A stretch of 64,000 nt of DNA from Clavelina lepadiformis (GCF_947623445.1 NC_135248.1:15323820-15387819), one strand, 5' to 3'; shown: positions 50,694-63,142, numbered from the stretch's first letter. Numbers and translations are program-made. The notes: generated by a model not told the origin, from the sequence alone.

Positions 50694-53531
50694 CTAAGCA
50701 TTTGCATAATCAGTGCCATGTATACCACGACACACGAGAGTAAATTCCTTCACAAGGTCGCGATAACTTCGCTTGTTCTTGCATTCCTTCAACAGCTGAT
50801 TAACAAAACTGCTTTTCTTGTTTGCTTCAATTTTTTCACATGGGACATCGGCAAGAGCGATCACTTCATTGATATAAGCCCTAAACATTGAAATATTCAA
50901 ACCACACATTACAAACAAAATATCGGCGAAGTGGTCCATAGCTGAACGAGGGGAATTCCCACCAATTGCTTTTAAAACAACTTGAAGTAGTTCCTTCCCG
51001 AGTCTTTGAACGATGTCGCAGACATCCCTGTGCTTTGACGATAACGAAAGAAATTCGATAACAAACATTGAAGCACTGTTCGCTGACTCTGAGTCTGGGA
51101 GTTGAAGAGTTAAAATTCCAAACTTGAACAAATCGTGCAGCAAGTTCGATTCATTTTTCTCGCTGCTCACTCTGCAGAGAGTAAATTGCTTCCTGCAAGT
51201 GTGGGAGAGGAACCTCATAAATCCATGAGCAATGTCCGGATGTTCACGGATGCTGCTGTTCAAGTACAGGGGCGAGCACGAATTAAATATAGTTTGAAAT
51301 AAAGCGACAACTTCACCGCGATGTTCCTCATCAGCACCAAAAACAAGAATGATTTGCTGAGAAAGACTGAGCACAGAAGTGTGCGGGTATGCCTGAAATA
51401 CCGTGCATAGAATCTCACAAACTTCTGTAAGCAGTGAGCTAAAATCTCCAGTCAAACTGCGAATGGATTTGTCATAAAGTTCGCACAAAGCATCAACAAT
51501 CAACACATCGGCGACCCAAACATTGAGAATATCCTTGAATATCGGTGTAAGTTGGTGAAGAAAAATGACTGCGGGCTGCTCCACCTGGCTCTCTTCATTC
51601 TCCTTCCTTCGGTCGAGAGTCAAGAACAAATTGGTCAATAAAGTTAAAATATGAACGATGCTGTTTTTATTTGGGAGCGATGGAGGATCTTTTGATAGCG
51701 CTTCTAGCTGCTGCATCTGCACAAGGAGCACGCTATGAAGATATTTCATGCAGTCTTGCTGAGGTAAGCAAGATAAAAGATGACCGATAGCTTGCATCAG
51801 CCAGGACTCTTCGTTGCTTCTGAGAGAGCCACGCATGAGCACAGCTGAGAACTGCTCCATGATGGTGGAAGCAAAAGTCACAAGATGCTCGCCGCATTCT
51901 CGAGTCAGTCGGCGCAGAGTCAAGACGGTGGACATAGACAGATCCTGGTTATTGAGACATGGAAGAGCGATCGAAAAAAGAAGCCACAAGTTGTCGGGGT
52001 GATTACTCAGCCACTCTGTTAATGTTCCGATGGTGTAAAGCATCGTGTCTGCAAGCTGTAAAGAAGTGATTTGAATTGTGGGCAAAACACTGACCAACTC
52101 CTTCAAAAACGGCAAATCAGTGTCAAACTCTGTAAGGGTTTCTATGATAGAATGTATCCCAAACAGACAGGCTTCTATCTCATGCCATTCAGATGATGCG
52201 TTCCTTTCGCCCAAGCAAGCCTTGAATTTCTCAAATATATATAAAAGAACATTGACTCCGAGCATCTCCAAGAAGTACATAAAAGTGTCTGAGATGTCAA
52301 CCCGGTATATTCTATGCTGCTCCTTTTCGTCGGCTGACCAGCTGTCGTGCGAGTTGTCCTTTGGGTAGCTTGCTTTCTGGAGCAAACAACTGATCACTTC
52401 ATAGAATAAGGGATGCAGCTGTTGCTGTAGTTGGTCACCCATCGAAGCCTGCAGTTCGTCTTGCAACGAACACCAGAAGGTGAAAGAAATTGGACTCGAC
52501 CATTCCTCTGTGGGGTACTGCAGCGGCAGGCGACCGCAATCTAAGACCATGTAGATGATGCCAAGACCTGCTTGTGGATCAGGAAAAGTCTCCAGAATTA
52601 TCTTTGGTTGATTTTCTGCAAAGCCGCACACAAGCCTGGTTAAGCCGAGCACAGTGTCAGCATCTTGATCTACGATGGCTTTTTGCAACATCGGATGTAG
52701 TGAGAGGAGCAGTGGCATCAACTTTCTCATGGTGACGGTGAATTCTTGAGCGTATGGGGAACAAAATGTAGTCAATAAACAGTCAACGCTTTTATCAAAC
52801 AAGTCTGGCTGTTTGACGCATTCGAGAATATCAGCAAGAAAGTCGCTCCATTCAGATATTGGGACACCGACCATGATCCAACTCGACACACACTTGATGA
52901 CGCTTTCCTTGCACACTTTCATCGATGGGTCGTGGAATAAAGCGACCAACATTCTCATGACTTCAGACTCACCTGCGCGAAGCAAATGCCTGACACGTCC
53001 TTTCTTGTATTTCTCAAGGTTTGTTGAGTGATACTCTTCTGGTAAAACTGTCAGCATTTCAAGTAAAGCAAAATTTAGCTTATCACCTCCATTGACAGAT
53101 GTTACAGAGAGCGCGCCGAATTTATCGATGATGTCTGTGACTGCGCTTGGCCATGACCCCTGGATGGCGCAATTAATTACAAAAGCAGAAAACGCGACAC
53201 ACAGTCGAGTGAGCACGATCTTCCTGTCTTGTAAAAGTGAAAACCTTTCAATAAGATGGAAGAGTTGGTCTCGCAAAACGATAACTTTGTCATCGGGAAT
53301 TTCATCCCAAGAACGTGAGATCTTACTCACAAGACAACTCGCGCCAAAGTATTGGACTTCTGAAGCTTTGTTCTCCTCCAGAAGCTGCCACGCAAACATC
53401 CACGCCTCCTTTGATCTTTGGCACTTCGTCAACCAGCGCTGGGCCACATCTTTTGAAGAGGAGGAGGGGTCATAATAGAGCTGGTATAATGCTTTCTCCA
53501 CATTCTCAGCAACAATCTCAGGCTCTGTCAT
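50694..53531 (-). CDS. IPO13: Importin-13, nuclear transport receptor, single uninterrupted frame
   Basis: One open frame of 945 residues, about the length of vertebrate importin-13 (963). Importin-13 is a karyopherin-beta made of HEAT repeats that imports cargo such as UBC9 and the MAGOH-Y14 complex and exports eIF1A (established for the family). Recognisable stretches are ENVEKALYQLYYDP near the start, QYFGASCLVSKISR, RKIVLTRLCVAF, LTVLPEEY, DEKEQHRIYRVDISDTFMY and LADTMLYTIGTLTEWL. The C-terminal CRGIHGTDYA nearly matches the vertebrate end. The ATG at 53531 gives MTEPEIVAENVEK; a TTG two codons upstream is not a credible start. No introns interrupt the gene, unlike the many-exon vertebrate gene. 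Frame integrity and full length argue for a functional gene. Confidence 0.95.
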   Translation of the reverse strand: MTEPEIVAENVEKALYQLYYDPSSSSKDVAQRWLTKCQRSKEAWMFAWQLLEENKASEVQYFGASCLVSKISRSWDEIPDDKVIVLRDQLFHLIERFSLLQDRKIVLTRLCVAFSAFVINCAIQGSWPSAVTDIIDKFGALSVTSVNGGDKLNFALLEMLTVLPEEYHSTNLEKYKKGRVRHLLRAGESEVMRMLVALFHDPSMKVCKESVIKCVSSWIMVGVPISEWSDFLADILECVKQPDLFDKSVDCLLTTFCSPYAQEFTVTMRKLMPLLLSLHPMLQKAIVDQDADTVLGLTRLVCGFAENQPKIILETFPDPQAGLGIIYMVLDCGRLPLQYPTEEWSSPISFTFWCSLQDELQASMGDQLQQQLHPLFYEVISCLLQKASYPKDNSHDSWSADEKEQHRIYRVDISDTFMYFLEMLGVNVLLYIFEKFKACLGERNASSEWHEIEACLFGIHSIIETLTEFDTDLPFLKELVSVLPTIQITSLQLADTMLYTIGTLTEWLSNHPDNLWLLFSIALPCLNNQDLSMSTVLTLRRLTRECGEHLVTFASTIMEQFSAVLMRGSLRSNEESWLMQAIGHLLSCLPQQDCMKYLHSVLLVQMQQLEALSKDPPSLPNKNSIVHILTLLTNLFLTLDRRKENEESQVEQPAVIFLHQLTPIFKDILNVWVADVLIVDALCELYDKSIRSLTGDFSSLLTEVCEILCTVFQAYPHTSVLSLSQQIILVFGADEEHRGEVVALFQTIFNSCSPLYLNSSIREHPDIAHGFMRFLSHTCRKQFTLCRVSSEKNESNLLHDLFKFGILTLQLPDSESANSASMFVIEFLSLSSKHRDVCDIVQRLGKELLQVVLKAIGGNSPRSAMDHFADILFVMCGLNISMFRAYINEVIALADVPCEKIEANKKSSFVNQLLKECKNKRSYRDLVKEFTLVCRGIHGTDYANA

Positions 53532-54061
53532 GGCCAATTTATACTCAAATCAACTAAAACGTTTTTCCTGCACAACGCACTGCTGTGGTTAAGTTCATGC
53601 AGACTTATATTTCATAACATAAATATATAACAGTATAATAGAATGTTTAAAGCAATACAAATTTAATGCCAGTCATATATACATTATACAATCTAACATT
53701 ACAATCCTTAATGGATAGTGGCTACTCTAAAATCTAGTCAAAAAAGTGATACACAGAAGCACCAATCCATGCAATGGAAATTTTTTGACATTTCTAATGG
53801 TATACCAACGCAATACTGAATAATAACTGCTTCATTTTTATTTAGTTTTAATGTAAACACATCAATATATAATGTGATCAATTTGAAGAAAACCACAAAA
53901 ATTAAAGATCCAATGAATGAATGAACAATGATGAAGGCATCCTGGACGACCAATCCAGCAGCATCGTAAAGTGACTTGACTCTAAAACTTGCCACCAACT
54001 TTAACCAACACAAAGACTGCAGAGTCATGCTAACCTTGCAAAGTACGCATTGAAGACTAAC

Positions 54062-54168
54062 TTTTTTGAAACTTTGCACGTCTGGCCCCATAGTGGAAAG
54101 CATGGCAACTGCACCCTCAAGATTTTGGAAGACTGTGCTTGCTGCTCCCGAACGCTTCACATATATCT
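54062..54168 (-). CDS. Candidate isolated exon of an unidentified gene
   Basis: Between acceptor cttttccag and donor gttagt, the minus strand encodes about 35 residues including KRSGAASTVFQNLEGAVAML. The composition looks protein-like and the segment is bounded by plausible splice sites (2 nt + 35 codons). I could not find convincing partner exons and do not recognise the sequence. It could also be chance, since the open frame runs on past the donor for another hundred residues of low-complexity hydrophobic sequence. Confidence 0.25.
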
Positions 54169-55366
54169 CTGGAAAAGCCCACAGTCTGTGTTTTGCCTCA
54201 AGACTACAAAAAATGCACTTTTTGTGCCATTTTCCACCCCGATTTTAGCCATACTGCACCCGATCACCCCAATTTTAACTGTACGGTGCCCCCGAGATCT
54301 CGTAACGTGTCGTGTCAGGTTGGAAAGTGCGCGGGTGGTCAGGATTAATTTGGAGTATTATAATCAACAGTTATAGTTTCATCTTTTGGCGCTAGGGATT
54401 GCTCATCGCGAGGATTATACCAATACTAAACGATACGGTTGCACATATCAAATTCTTCATCTCCTTGTTTCTGTGCAAGTTTTGGTGTTTAGTTTTTGCT
54501 GAGCATATGTATACTTTGTTGGGTTCTAGGCTTACGGATCATGGCGAAAAGTGTGGCACCTGCACGCATGAGATTCATCAACAGGCACCCAAACTTTTTT
54601 CCTTCACGCCAAATTATATTAAACAAACCAAGAAAAGCTGGTTGTTTGGATGCCTATTTAATAACTAACGGGCTGTGGCTACAGTGCAAGTGATCACGAC
54701 GAAATTTGTGTCTTTGGACGCAAGATTTCTCGTTACAAGGTCTACTTTCCAGTCGGGTTTAGGCTACAACTGTCAGCGCCATGGTTTCCCTCTTTACATC
54801 ATTGTGCTAATGATAGAAAACAACGTTAATGCGGCATTATGATAAAATAGGCTAATCATAAATTCATACACTGCAGAGTAATACGTCATAGACTACAGTT
54901 GTCATTTATCTGTTTATGCTAAACTGTCAGACTCGCACGTCATCTTTGTTGAAGAACTTGGCTACATTCCACAAACAGTTATTTGGGCCAAGCTGTACTA
55001 AAACAGGTTAGGTGTGGTAGTTTTTGACGAAAAGTCGTGTTTGCACGCACGAAATCTCGGCACTAAGATGCATCATAAACACAATCTGGCATCATCCAAA
55101 TGCCCACTAAATATCGGCATTCTGAAAAAGGTGGTAAATCTGGCAAACCAAACACTCTTTGCGGCAAGCAGAGAATTACCAAGTATTCTACCATAGTATA
55201 CTAAAAGATAAATTTTGCACGTCCCAACAGCCGGCCTCAGATGATTAAGATAAAAATTCTTCAAAAAAAATTTAAAAGTTATTTTGTGGTAGTTGTTATC
55301 AAATTGCCGTCACTCCAACGCCATTAATGATGCCATCAAAAGTCATTTCAACTTAATTTTTGTTTT

Positions 55367-55568
55367 GCCGATTCTTTACATTTTTTCTGTTAATTACCTT
55401 TGTTTATGAGCATTATTACGTAGTCTACATTTACGTATTATTTACATTATATACATATATATATATACATTTACGTAGCATTATTACGTAGTCTACATTT
55501 TTGCCGATTCTTTACATTTTTTCTGTTAATTACCTTTGTTTATGAGCATTTTTACGTAGTCTACATTT
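55367..55568. repeat. Local 136-bp-offset duplication around a TA-rich run
   Basis: A block starting gccgattctttacatttttt at 55367 recurs at 55503. Both copies run through tgtttatgagcat and tacgtagtctacattt with one or two changes. Between them are a partial third copy of the end of the block (gcattattacgtagtctacattt-like) and a short (TA)n microsatellite at about 55454-55469. Confidence 0.8.
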
Positions 55569-57300
55569 GCTTTCATGTTTTGTGTGGTAACCTTATCCTC
55601 GGACTGAGGAAAGTCATTGGCCGACTTAACCCCGGCGACGACTCATTCGTTTGGTAAATTGGTTTTCAAACAAAGCAAAGAAATAAAATTTCAACCGCTT
55701 ACGCGTCGCCTAAATGCCAGCTCCGAGCAGAACAAGCGACGTCATTATTTTGCAGCCTTTTAATTGGTATGACATTTCTATGGTCTAATTATAAATGTTT
55801 TGTGAAGCTGACTTTTATTCATTAGTCAAAACAGTTTTAAAAAAGTGTACGTAACTGGGCCTGTGCATGTGAATTCCTCATTAGTGCAATTCAAACGGAA
55901 CCCTGTGAGTTTACATATTTAGTGTGGGCGATGTATCTGTTCTATTTCTACCTTGTGCAAACACTTGACCATTGTTATTAGTATTTGTGATGATATTATA
56001 AAATTGCTTGCAAATCGAATGCTGCATAGAATTCTTGTTTACGGAAATCGGCAAAGCAAAGCATTGCGTTACGTAATCGATTCCTCTCTGCTTATCGTAT
56101 TAAGTCGGGACAAAAATGTCGTGCATGCCTGCTTTACGTGTGTTGTTATTCATAGTTGTTCAATGCGTGACAGTCTACGAAGTTAACCATAGAAAGTGGT
56201 CGACTTTATTATGTAGCTGTCACAATGTCTTATTTAATGTAATCGTTTGAACAAGAAACAATATAAACAGTTTATACAGTTGTCATGGTGTACAATTGAT
56301 TCTAAGATTAAGAGAAGCGAAACAACGACCTGAGACTCATTTATCATCGAGGACATTAAGCAATTCTACAGACAAACATTGTAATTGAAGTGATCGTCCT
56401 TACAGGCTAAGGAACGATAAACAATCATTTCATTACATATTCAAGGCTCTGACCGCTATAGGAGTCGCTTTTACCACAAACATTATGGACAGTGGTGGCC
56501 TGTTGGCAAACTGAGGCCAGGGCGAAGTCGCGCACAGACGTCAGTCCAACGATGAAGGTTCCGATGTTACTACTTGTCGTTTGTCAGGTCTACTCTGGCC
56601 CGTATAGAGGGTGAAAAACACTTTCTGTCAATTTATTTATTTGCGCAGCGACCTGTCAGACACGGAGACGTATCTCACCAAGACCTGCATGCTCTGATAA
56701 ATGCTAGCAGCTTAACATGATCGAAACAGGTTGACCGTAGACTTGTTCCAAGATCGACTCAACATTGTAAGAACAACCGGAATCTCAGCTAGATACCGTT
56801 GCTGACAGTCCTACTGTCCTGTATCAAACATGGCCGCGTTGGAAGACAACATTCAAAATATGATCTCTGTGTTCCAACTAATTAACCATGTTACTTAAAT
56901 TGACAGCAAATTTTGTTTGAAACTCTTCAATTGAGTGATAAGGATCAAATCAATTCATCAAACGACGACGAACTCGCCTGAACTTGTGACGCAATTTCCA
57001 CCGAAAATATACTTTGTGTTCAAACCTCGCACAACGGCGCCAAGGTTTGAACACAAAATCCCACAACTGTAAACAGACGGCGGAAATATTACAGCTGGAA
57101 AACTCTCATTGCAAAACTAATGCAGCAGCAGAAAAAGCTGAAAGCGAGCACGACAGAATTAGGCTGTTATAGTTAAGTTTAACCTTGCATACCGTATAAA
57201 CGCAACATTGCATGCTGTAAAAGTAGTATTAAATTCATAGTGCAGTATGAACAACAATCAAACAACTATGCTACGATTAATCTAAAGTTGTTTTGTTTCG

Positions 57301-60300
57301 TCATAATCGTCCATTCCTCTCCATATCTTCATTCTGTAAGGTATAAGCGGGGGCATATCTCACATTGCCTCCATTTCCCTTGTACGCAAGTTTGCTGTTT
57401 CGAGATGTTTTGTCTCGGCTGCCCAGGCTCGTGTAACTGGGGAAAATATTCGGGTTATTACGTCATGTATATACTTGTGGCGTGTTTCAAAAATTAAAAA
57501 GATACTGTGCTTCGAGGTATAGAGATTGCGTTGTTTCCTAAACAAAAGCATTTCAAATTTACGGTCATCAACCACTCACCCGCGGTCATATAGGACGCAG
57601 TAAGGCAGGTTCAATGCACGCAGAAAAGTCCAGATGTCATGGTATGTCCAATTCTACAAAATTTATCTTTAATTTGACAAGACACAAGCCAGAGGTGAAA
57701 CAATGGACGATTATGACTCGGTAATGAAATTTACTCACATCGGTATTTTTTCTTTTTGATTTCGGCGAAACAGACGCTAATCACTGACTAATAACTGCTA
57801 ATTAAAGTCAACCGCGATGAACAAAAAGAAGCGACGAAGTCAACACAAAATCGACCAATCTCACCAGAAGTGGGTTCACCCTCATAAAGGGAGGCCAGTC
57901 TTTGTCACAGGCGGTAAATGACGTAAGTCCAGACGAGTATGGGTCACCACATCTCGTTCCCATGACAACAGCCTTTATTTCTGGGCGCTCCTGATGCAAG
58001 TGACGTAGCGCTGCCTTCATTGCGCCGTTCAAGGTGTTAATGTCCAAATTGTACCTGGCGTCAGTAAAAATAAACGTCGTCGTTAAATTAGTCAACCGCT
58101 GTCATGACGAAATGGTGACGAAGCGACGTGACGTGATTTATCGGATATTGAAATAAAAGCGTAAATAAGACGTAGGACAGACTACTTCAATCGATTTCAT
58201 TTTACCGGTCCACGCTGTCTTCCATGAAAGCTTCGAGTTCTTCAAATGGATGAAGGTCCTTGATGTAGAGAGCGCCCAGTTTGTCCTGGCTATCCGGATA
58301 CAAGCTAAACCAGAGCAACTAAGTAAGTGCAAGCAAAAGCATATATGACCACGATTCCCACATTTAATGTTTAAGTTCTTGAGGACAGAGCTACTGACCG
58401 GCACATGACAGCATAGTAAATATGTAGCAGCGCTGTACAATCCTTTCCGCCGTTGAAGCCGATGCAAATCGCATTCTTCGGGTATCTCTGGAAAGCTTCT
58501 TCCAATATCTGCACCTGGTACCACAACAAGAGGTGACAAGAAAATATGCGACGTGTTGACGCTTTGAAAGAAAACTTTGGTAGCTTGTGATTGCATTTGT
58601 TCAAGTTTAGCAACACAAGTTCAACTAAAATTTCGAAACAGCTTACAGTTTTGGTGCCAGGAGCCACAGACTTACCAACAAGACCAGAGTATTTTAGCTA
58701 AACGGATAATTTTAACCACATGGTGGCCGGTGAGTGAAAAAATTACCGAGTGTAAAACTTTCTGGTGTAGGAGAGGAAATTTTTCCTTGATAATTCCCCC
58801 GAAAACGTCTCGACCTCGTAGCGATACAGGATTTTCGATGTAGTCTGTGACAAAGTTAAATAACAGACTCACCACGAACAATTCTACATCAACAAGCTTA
58901 CAACAAAATACCTGCCACTAATTTCCCTTCAGTTAAATTGGACTGCAAGTAACTGACTGCGTGTTGAGTTGATTCTTCATTAGGTGACTCGACTATCACT
59001 TTGACTTTGTAATAATTATTGAACCAGTCAGGGTACGAACCAATAGTCACGTCAGAGTCCTTGAACCTAAGACATAACAGACATCGCCTGAGTCTCTGAT
59101 ATGGTCAACTATAAACCAAATAGTGATTTCCAAAGCATTATAAACATGTCTGAGAGGCACAGTAGTGGGAAGTAGAACAAAGACAGGCATGAACACCACA
59201 GCATAAAACCTCCATGCATTGTAACCATGGACAATCTTCTGAATGTCGCATGCCTGTTGCAGGACAGAAAGCTAAATACTATTCATATGCAGCCAGATCT
59301 ATTACCAGTGATTTGCGAGCAATTTTGAACACCATTTACTCACCTGTTTGTGCACGACGACAAAGTTTCTGCTATTTCTGTTTCCAATGCATTGACTCGG
59401 AGGACAGCTGCGTGGAAGGACGCTGAAATTAAAGCTACCAATAATTTTTTGTTATTTTCAACTCAATTACGAACCAAAAAGTAGAAAAGTTGTTTACCAT
59501 CAGATGCGAATAGATGATGCAGATTATCGATCAACCTTCGTAAGAGCACTGGAATACCTGGAGTTTTAAAGAGCATTTATCGTTAATTAAAAGATTTACT
59601 TAGACAAAACAAGATTAATGCTACATTATAAGTTGCAACTATCCCATTCATCGCATCTTCGGTGACCGCTGATTTATTGTAGATCACAGCTCACAATGAC
59701 CAATTATTTTCATGCACACAGTCTGATGGTTTGCTATGAATAAACATTGAAACAACATCCCATAAATACCGGGAAAGATAAAGACATTTCGGGTCGACAC
59801 GAGGGGGAATTTAAATTTCTCTCCATTCAATGTGTCGGTGCCAAAATGGAGAACAGCTGATTGCGGTAAGCACGCCAGTTTCATTTCAGGGGAATTTTCA
59901 GTCAAGCGGCCAAAATATCTGCAAAGTCAAAAAAATTGAAATTCAGTTTAGAAGCAAAAATCATGAAGACACAGCAATGATTAAACAACAAACGAGCATA
60001 AGCAAAATACACACAAAATCAACTGCAAGTCTGTGTATTGCCTACTTCAACACCTGACCCCCTAACAAGGTTTAAGCAGTGACCAGCTGAGAAACAAGGT
60101 TGGTAGAAAGACTTTTATACAGCCTGTGCAATCCTTGTTCCAAAACAAATTTACATAATAACGTACAACTGCAAGTGATGGAACAAAGTTACTTTTGACA
60201 GAGGCTGACAAGGGTGGGGTGGGGAGCGATAGTCTCGTCAAAAGCCCGAGCTACTCCTTCGAACGTGACATCATCATGAGTGGGTCCAATGCCCCCCGAT

Positions 60301-62109
60301 GTGAGCACAAAGTCAAATGATGAGGAGAGTTGTTTAACCTGTGCAAAGAGTTGACCACTTTACAACAAAATGACATTCACAAACTTTCAAGCACTTAGTT
60401 TACTGACACAAACTAGAAATCAAGATAATATAGAAGCTACTTGGGAACTTTATCACAACTGAGTCAACGTGTCAACATGACACAACGTGTAAATTTCCAC
60501 TTACAATACCCTCAAAGCAGCACACAGCGTAATGCAATGTAATAATGAGTAAGCAAACATCAAAATACAAATTTGTGCATTTAAACTCTTACTTCTGATG
60601 CAATGGTGTTCAAGTCATCCCCGATCACTGAAATCTTCTTCACTGAAACTCCCAGCCTGTGTAGAGTGGTGGCCAAGTAGAATGAATTTGTGTCCTGCGT
60701 TTGTCCCTTTAAAATTTCATCACCTATCTCAAAAAGGATTTAACTTCAATGAGAGTAGTGGTAGCATAGTCACTGGTAAATATATACTTCAAATATAGTA
60801 CTGTGGTAGTTTTATTGAACTTTCTAGTCCAGTTTTAAAAATATTCGTGTAATCCTCTAAACCTCCAGGGCAAGAAACAACAAAAATATAAAAAATTACC
60901 TTGGGGCATGAAAGAAAATATTCAATTAACGCAAAGAGGTGACTTAGATAGAAATACTTAGATAACTGTAATTTCATACGACTGATTATACACAGATCTG
61001 TAATAGCAGATTTTGTCAATGAAAGATATTATGATAAACAGGCCCCTGAAATTTTTCAACTAGGCAGTAACAACATTAACTAACAAGTAATTATAATCTT
61101 GTCCTAATGAAACCAACTGGCTGCTAATCAATAAATGTCTATGTATGAATATATATTATATAGTACATCTAGACAGCTGGATAAAGAAAATGCTTTCTTC
61201 TGGATCTGATCTTTTGTTGACTTTTTACATATTTCAAAGTCGCAGAAAAACCCATCATATTTTTTATCAAAATCTGATCGTTTGTTTTACAGCCCAAACT
61301 ATATTTCATCAAGCACTAACCTGAGCAATTGTTTTATCAAAACAGAAATTTTTGTTTGAAGATTTGAAAGCTTAGAGATCACAACTTATTCCATGTAACA
61401 GAATCATTTTTTGAAAGTCAGAAGAATATGACAACAAAATTCTTAATTTTTATCCTCAGACTGAGTCTTCGCACAACTTAAATTTAAAGAAAACTTCTCA
61501 TTACTCAAGCTCTGGTTACCAACGTTGTTTTTATGCAAGTTCTGATAAACAAAGAAACATTATATTTGATTTTTGGTTAAATTGATTACTTCCAAAGGTG
61601 TTGACTTGGTTTGGCAATGAGCGTATAGAAAAACTTTTAAATACCGTAGCCTATTGTACTGTACAAGACTTTCAGTCCAAGGTAAAAGACTATTTATCAC
61701 ACCTCTCTGCTCTACCAGAGTGGCAAGTATGACAGTTTTCGACAAGAAATTGTGCATGCAAACGGCAAATTCTGGCATGATGACGCATCCTGAAGCTTCA
61801 AATCTTTGTTTATTTATTATAAGTTGGAGTTCAATTCTTCAGTTTTTCTTCGCTTATTTATTATAAATCGGTGTGAAGATGAAAGTTGGGCGATCACGTA
61901 GTTGAATCTCGCGTGTGCACCTGGCACACTCTCCATTATGGCCACTGTACAAGCCGATAATAACAGAAATACAATTTAATTTACCTACCAATAATAATGA
62001 TTCCTGCCGTTTTCATCATGTTTTCTTTGTTGGCAGATGTTGAAAATATCCTGGTAACTTGCTTGCGATGTCCACTTGAAGAAACAACAAAATTTTTCCA
62101 GGCAAACAT
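57301..62109 (-). CDS. FLAD1: FAD synthase (MoCF-like domain + PAPS-reductase-type FMN adenylyltransferase)
   Basis: Thirteen exons in sense order: 61989-62109, 60593-60723, 60193-60338, 59770-59918, 59498-59557, 59344-59422, 58912-59066, 58747-58844, 58399-58514, 58206-58304, 57865-58054, 57580-57653, 57301-57436. All phases agree; the product is 517 residues. The enzyme transfers AMP from ATP to FMN, the last step of FAD synthesis. The N-terminal molybdopterin-binding-like domain shows [13 protein letters not shown] and [14 protein letters not shown]. The catalytic domain has GFNGGKD at residues 332-338, then [41 protein letters not shown] and a terminal [17 protein letters not shown]. The ATG at 62109 gives a basic, serine-rich leader ([17 protein letters not shown]) typical of mitochondrial import. 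MetMet at 31-32, just before TAGIIII, could start a cytosolic form. The first intron is the longest. Confidence 0.93.
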
Positions 62110-62378
62110 CAAAATTTGAACTGTAACCTTCTAAGCTATTTTAAGCTAATTCAGTATTCGCCTAGCCCAAAGTGCATGCAATTATGCAAAAAGCACATTT
62201 CCATGATTTCCTGGATCGTAAACAACGCGGATCAGAAAAATTACCGTACTGCCGTACCTGTATAACCTGTAGCGGAAACATGCTCAATCTTTCAGCCGCT
62301 GTGCATTTTTAGACTGTCCGATCTGCCTTGCTAGGTTATATCTGTCACTGTCTAGTTATAGATAGCCTTAGGCCTATC
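62110..62378. promoter_or_regulatory. 5' flank of FLAD1
   Basis: This 270-bp stretch separates the FLAD1 start codon from a hAT element. It should hold the 5' UTR and core promoter, but no TATA box or other recognisable site is visible. The assignment is positional only. Confidence 0.3.
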
Positions 62379-62386
62379 CTATATGA

Positions 62387-62878
62387 CAGGGGTGGCCAAA
62401 CTGTGGCTCTCGAGCCGCATGCGGCTCTTTAATGAAATATTAGCATTGATGAATTAGACATGCATTTTCCCGGTCTAGACGAGTTGTTTGATCAGATTAT
62501 GAAACAATGCGTTCTATCACACGTATTAATAATGGACTCATTGTTAGTAATAATCAAATTACACTCCAAAAAGGACATTATTGTACAGAAGTGTGCTAAC
62601 TTGTACACTGTAGTTAAGTAAACTGTCAGATTGAAGCTGTACGTCAGGATTGACCTAGTTTTAAGTCTTGGTTACGGTTATACTAAGAATTGCAAAAAGA
62701 GTTGGTGAAGCCCAGGTCGAGACACATAGTATCACCAAGCAGCACTAATATTTATCAATAGCTACACTTCGTTGTGAGTGAATAAATTCGTGTTTTTTAT
62801 TGTGTTTGTTTTGTGGCTCTTTTAAAACTGGAATTTGTTATATGCGGCTCGAGCATGAAGCAGGTTTGGCCACCCCTG
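62387..62878. mobile_element. Non-autonomous hAT element, 492 bp, with 8-bp target duplication
   Basis: The element starts CAGGGGTGGCCAAAC and ends GTTTGGCCACCCCTG, a perfect 15-bp terminal inverted repeat. It is flanked by CTATATGA on both sides (62379-62386 and 62879-62886), the 8-bp target duplication typical of hAT transposition. Subterminal GGCTC/GAGCCGCAT motifs are present near both ends. There is no transposase frame, so it depends on an element elsewhere. The perfect ends suggest relatively recent insertion. Confidence 0.92.
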
Positions 62879-62978
62879 CTATATGAGGTCGCACAGATTA
62901 GACACTAGTAAGCAGTAAGATCCCAGACTCGTAGCCCATTGCTCTACGCGAATATTTACTCAGCCTATAACATAGGTG

Positions 62979-63129
62979 CAGAGGTGGGATTTATCCAGTT
63001 CTTGGAATTTTAATGACCTCCGCGAACCGGTTGATAGCAAGCGCATGTAGGGGCCTAAGTGTATATCGGCCCGGGTCAATATGCGCGTACTGGTAGTGAT
63101 TATTTGGATCACACCAGTGCCACCACTGC
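62979..63129. mobile_element. Short hAT-type MITE, ~151 bp
   Basis: Starts CAGAGGTGGGATTT and ends GTGCCACCACTG, giving imperfect inverted ends. Flanks are CATAGGTG (62971-62978) and CATAGGTC (63130-63137), a seven-of-eight match expected for a slightly diverged hAT target duplication. AACCGGTT lies inside, as in related miniature elements. No coding capacity. Confidence 0.65.
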
Positions 63130-63142
63130 ATAGGTCTACAGC

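Larger units (their letters stand above)
53532..57300. other. Gene-poor interval between IPO13 and FLAD1
   Basis: Contains the 5' flank of importin-13 and the 3' flank of FLAD1 (both minus strand). The only coding-like element is an isolated candidate exon at 54062-54168. A 136-bp-offset duplication with an intervening TA-rich run lies at 55367-55568. No RNA gene or mobile element with terminal repeats was recognised. Confidence 0.45.

Noticed and set aside
51814..53557. Plus-strand frames inside the importin-13 gene
   Set aside because: They are antisense to a clear 945-codon coding frame and have no family resemblance of their own.
58676..58697. 22-nt mini-exon between FLAD1 exons 8 and 9
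   Set aside because: Splice-like borders exist, but including it breaks phase. Joining the flanking exons directly aligns residue for residue with the known enzyme.
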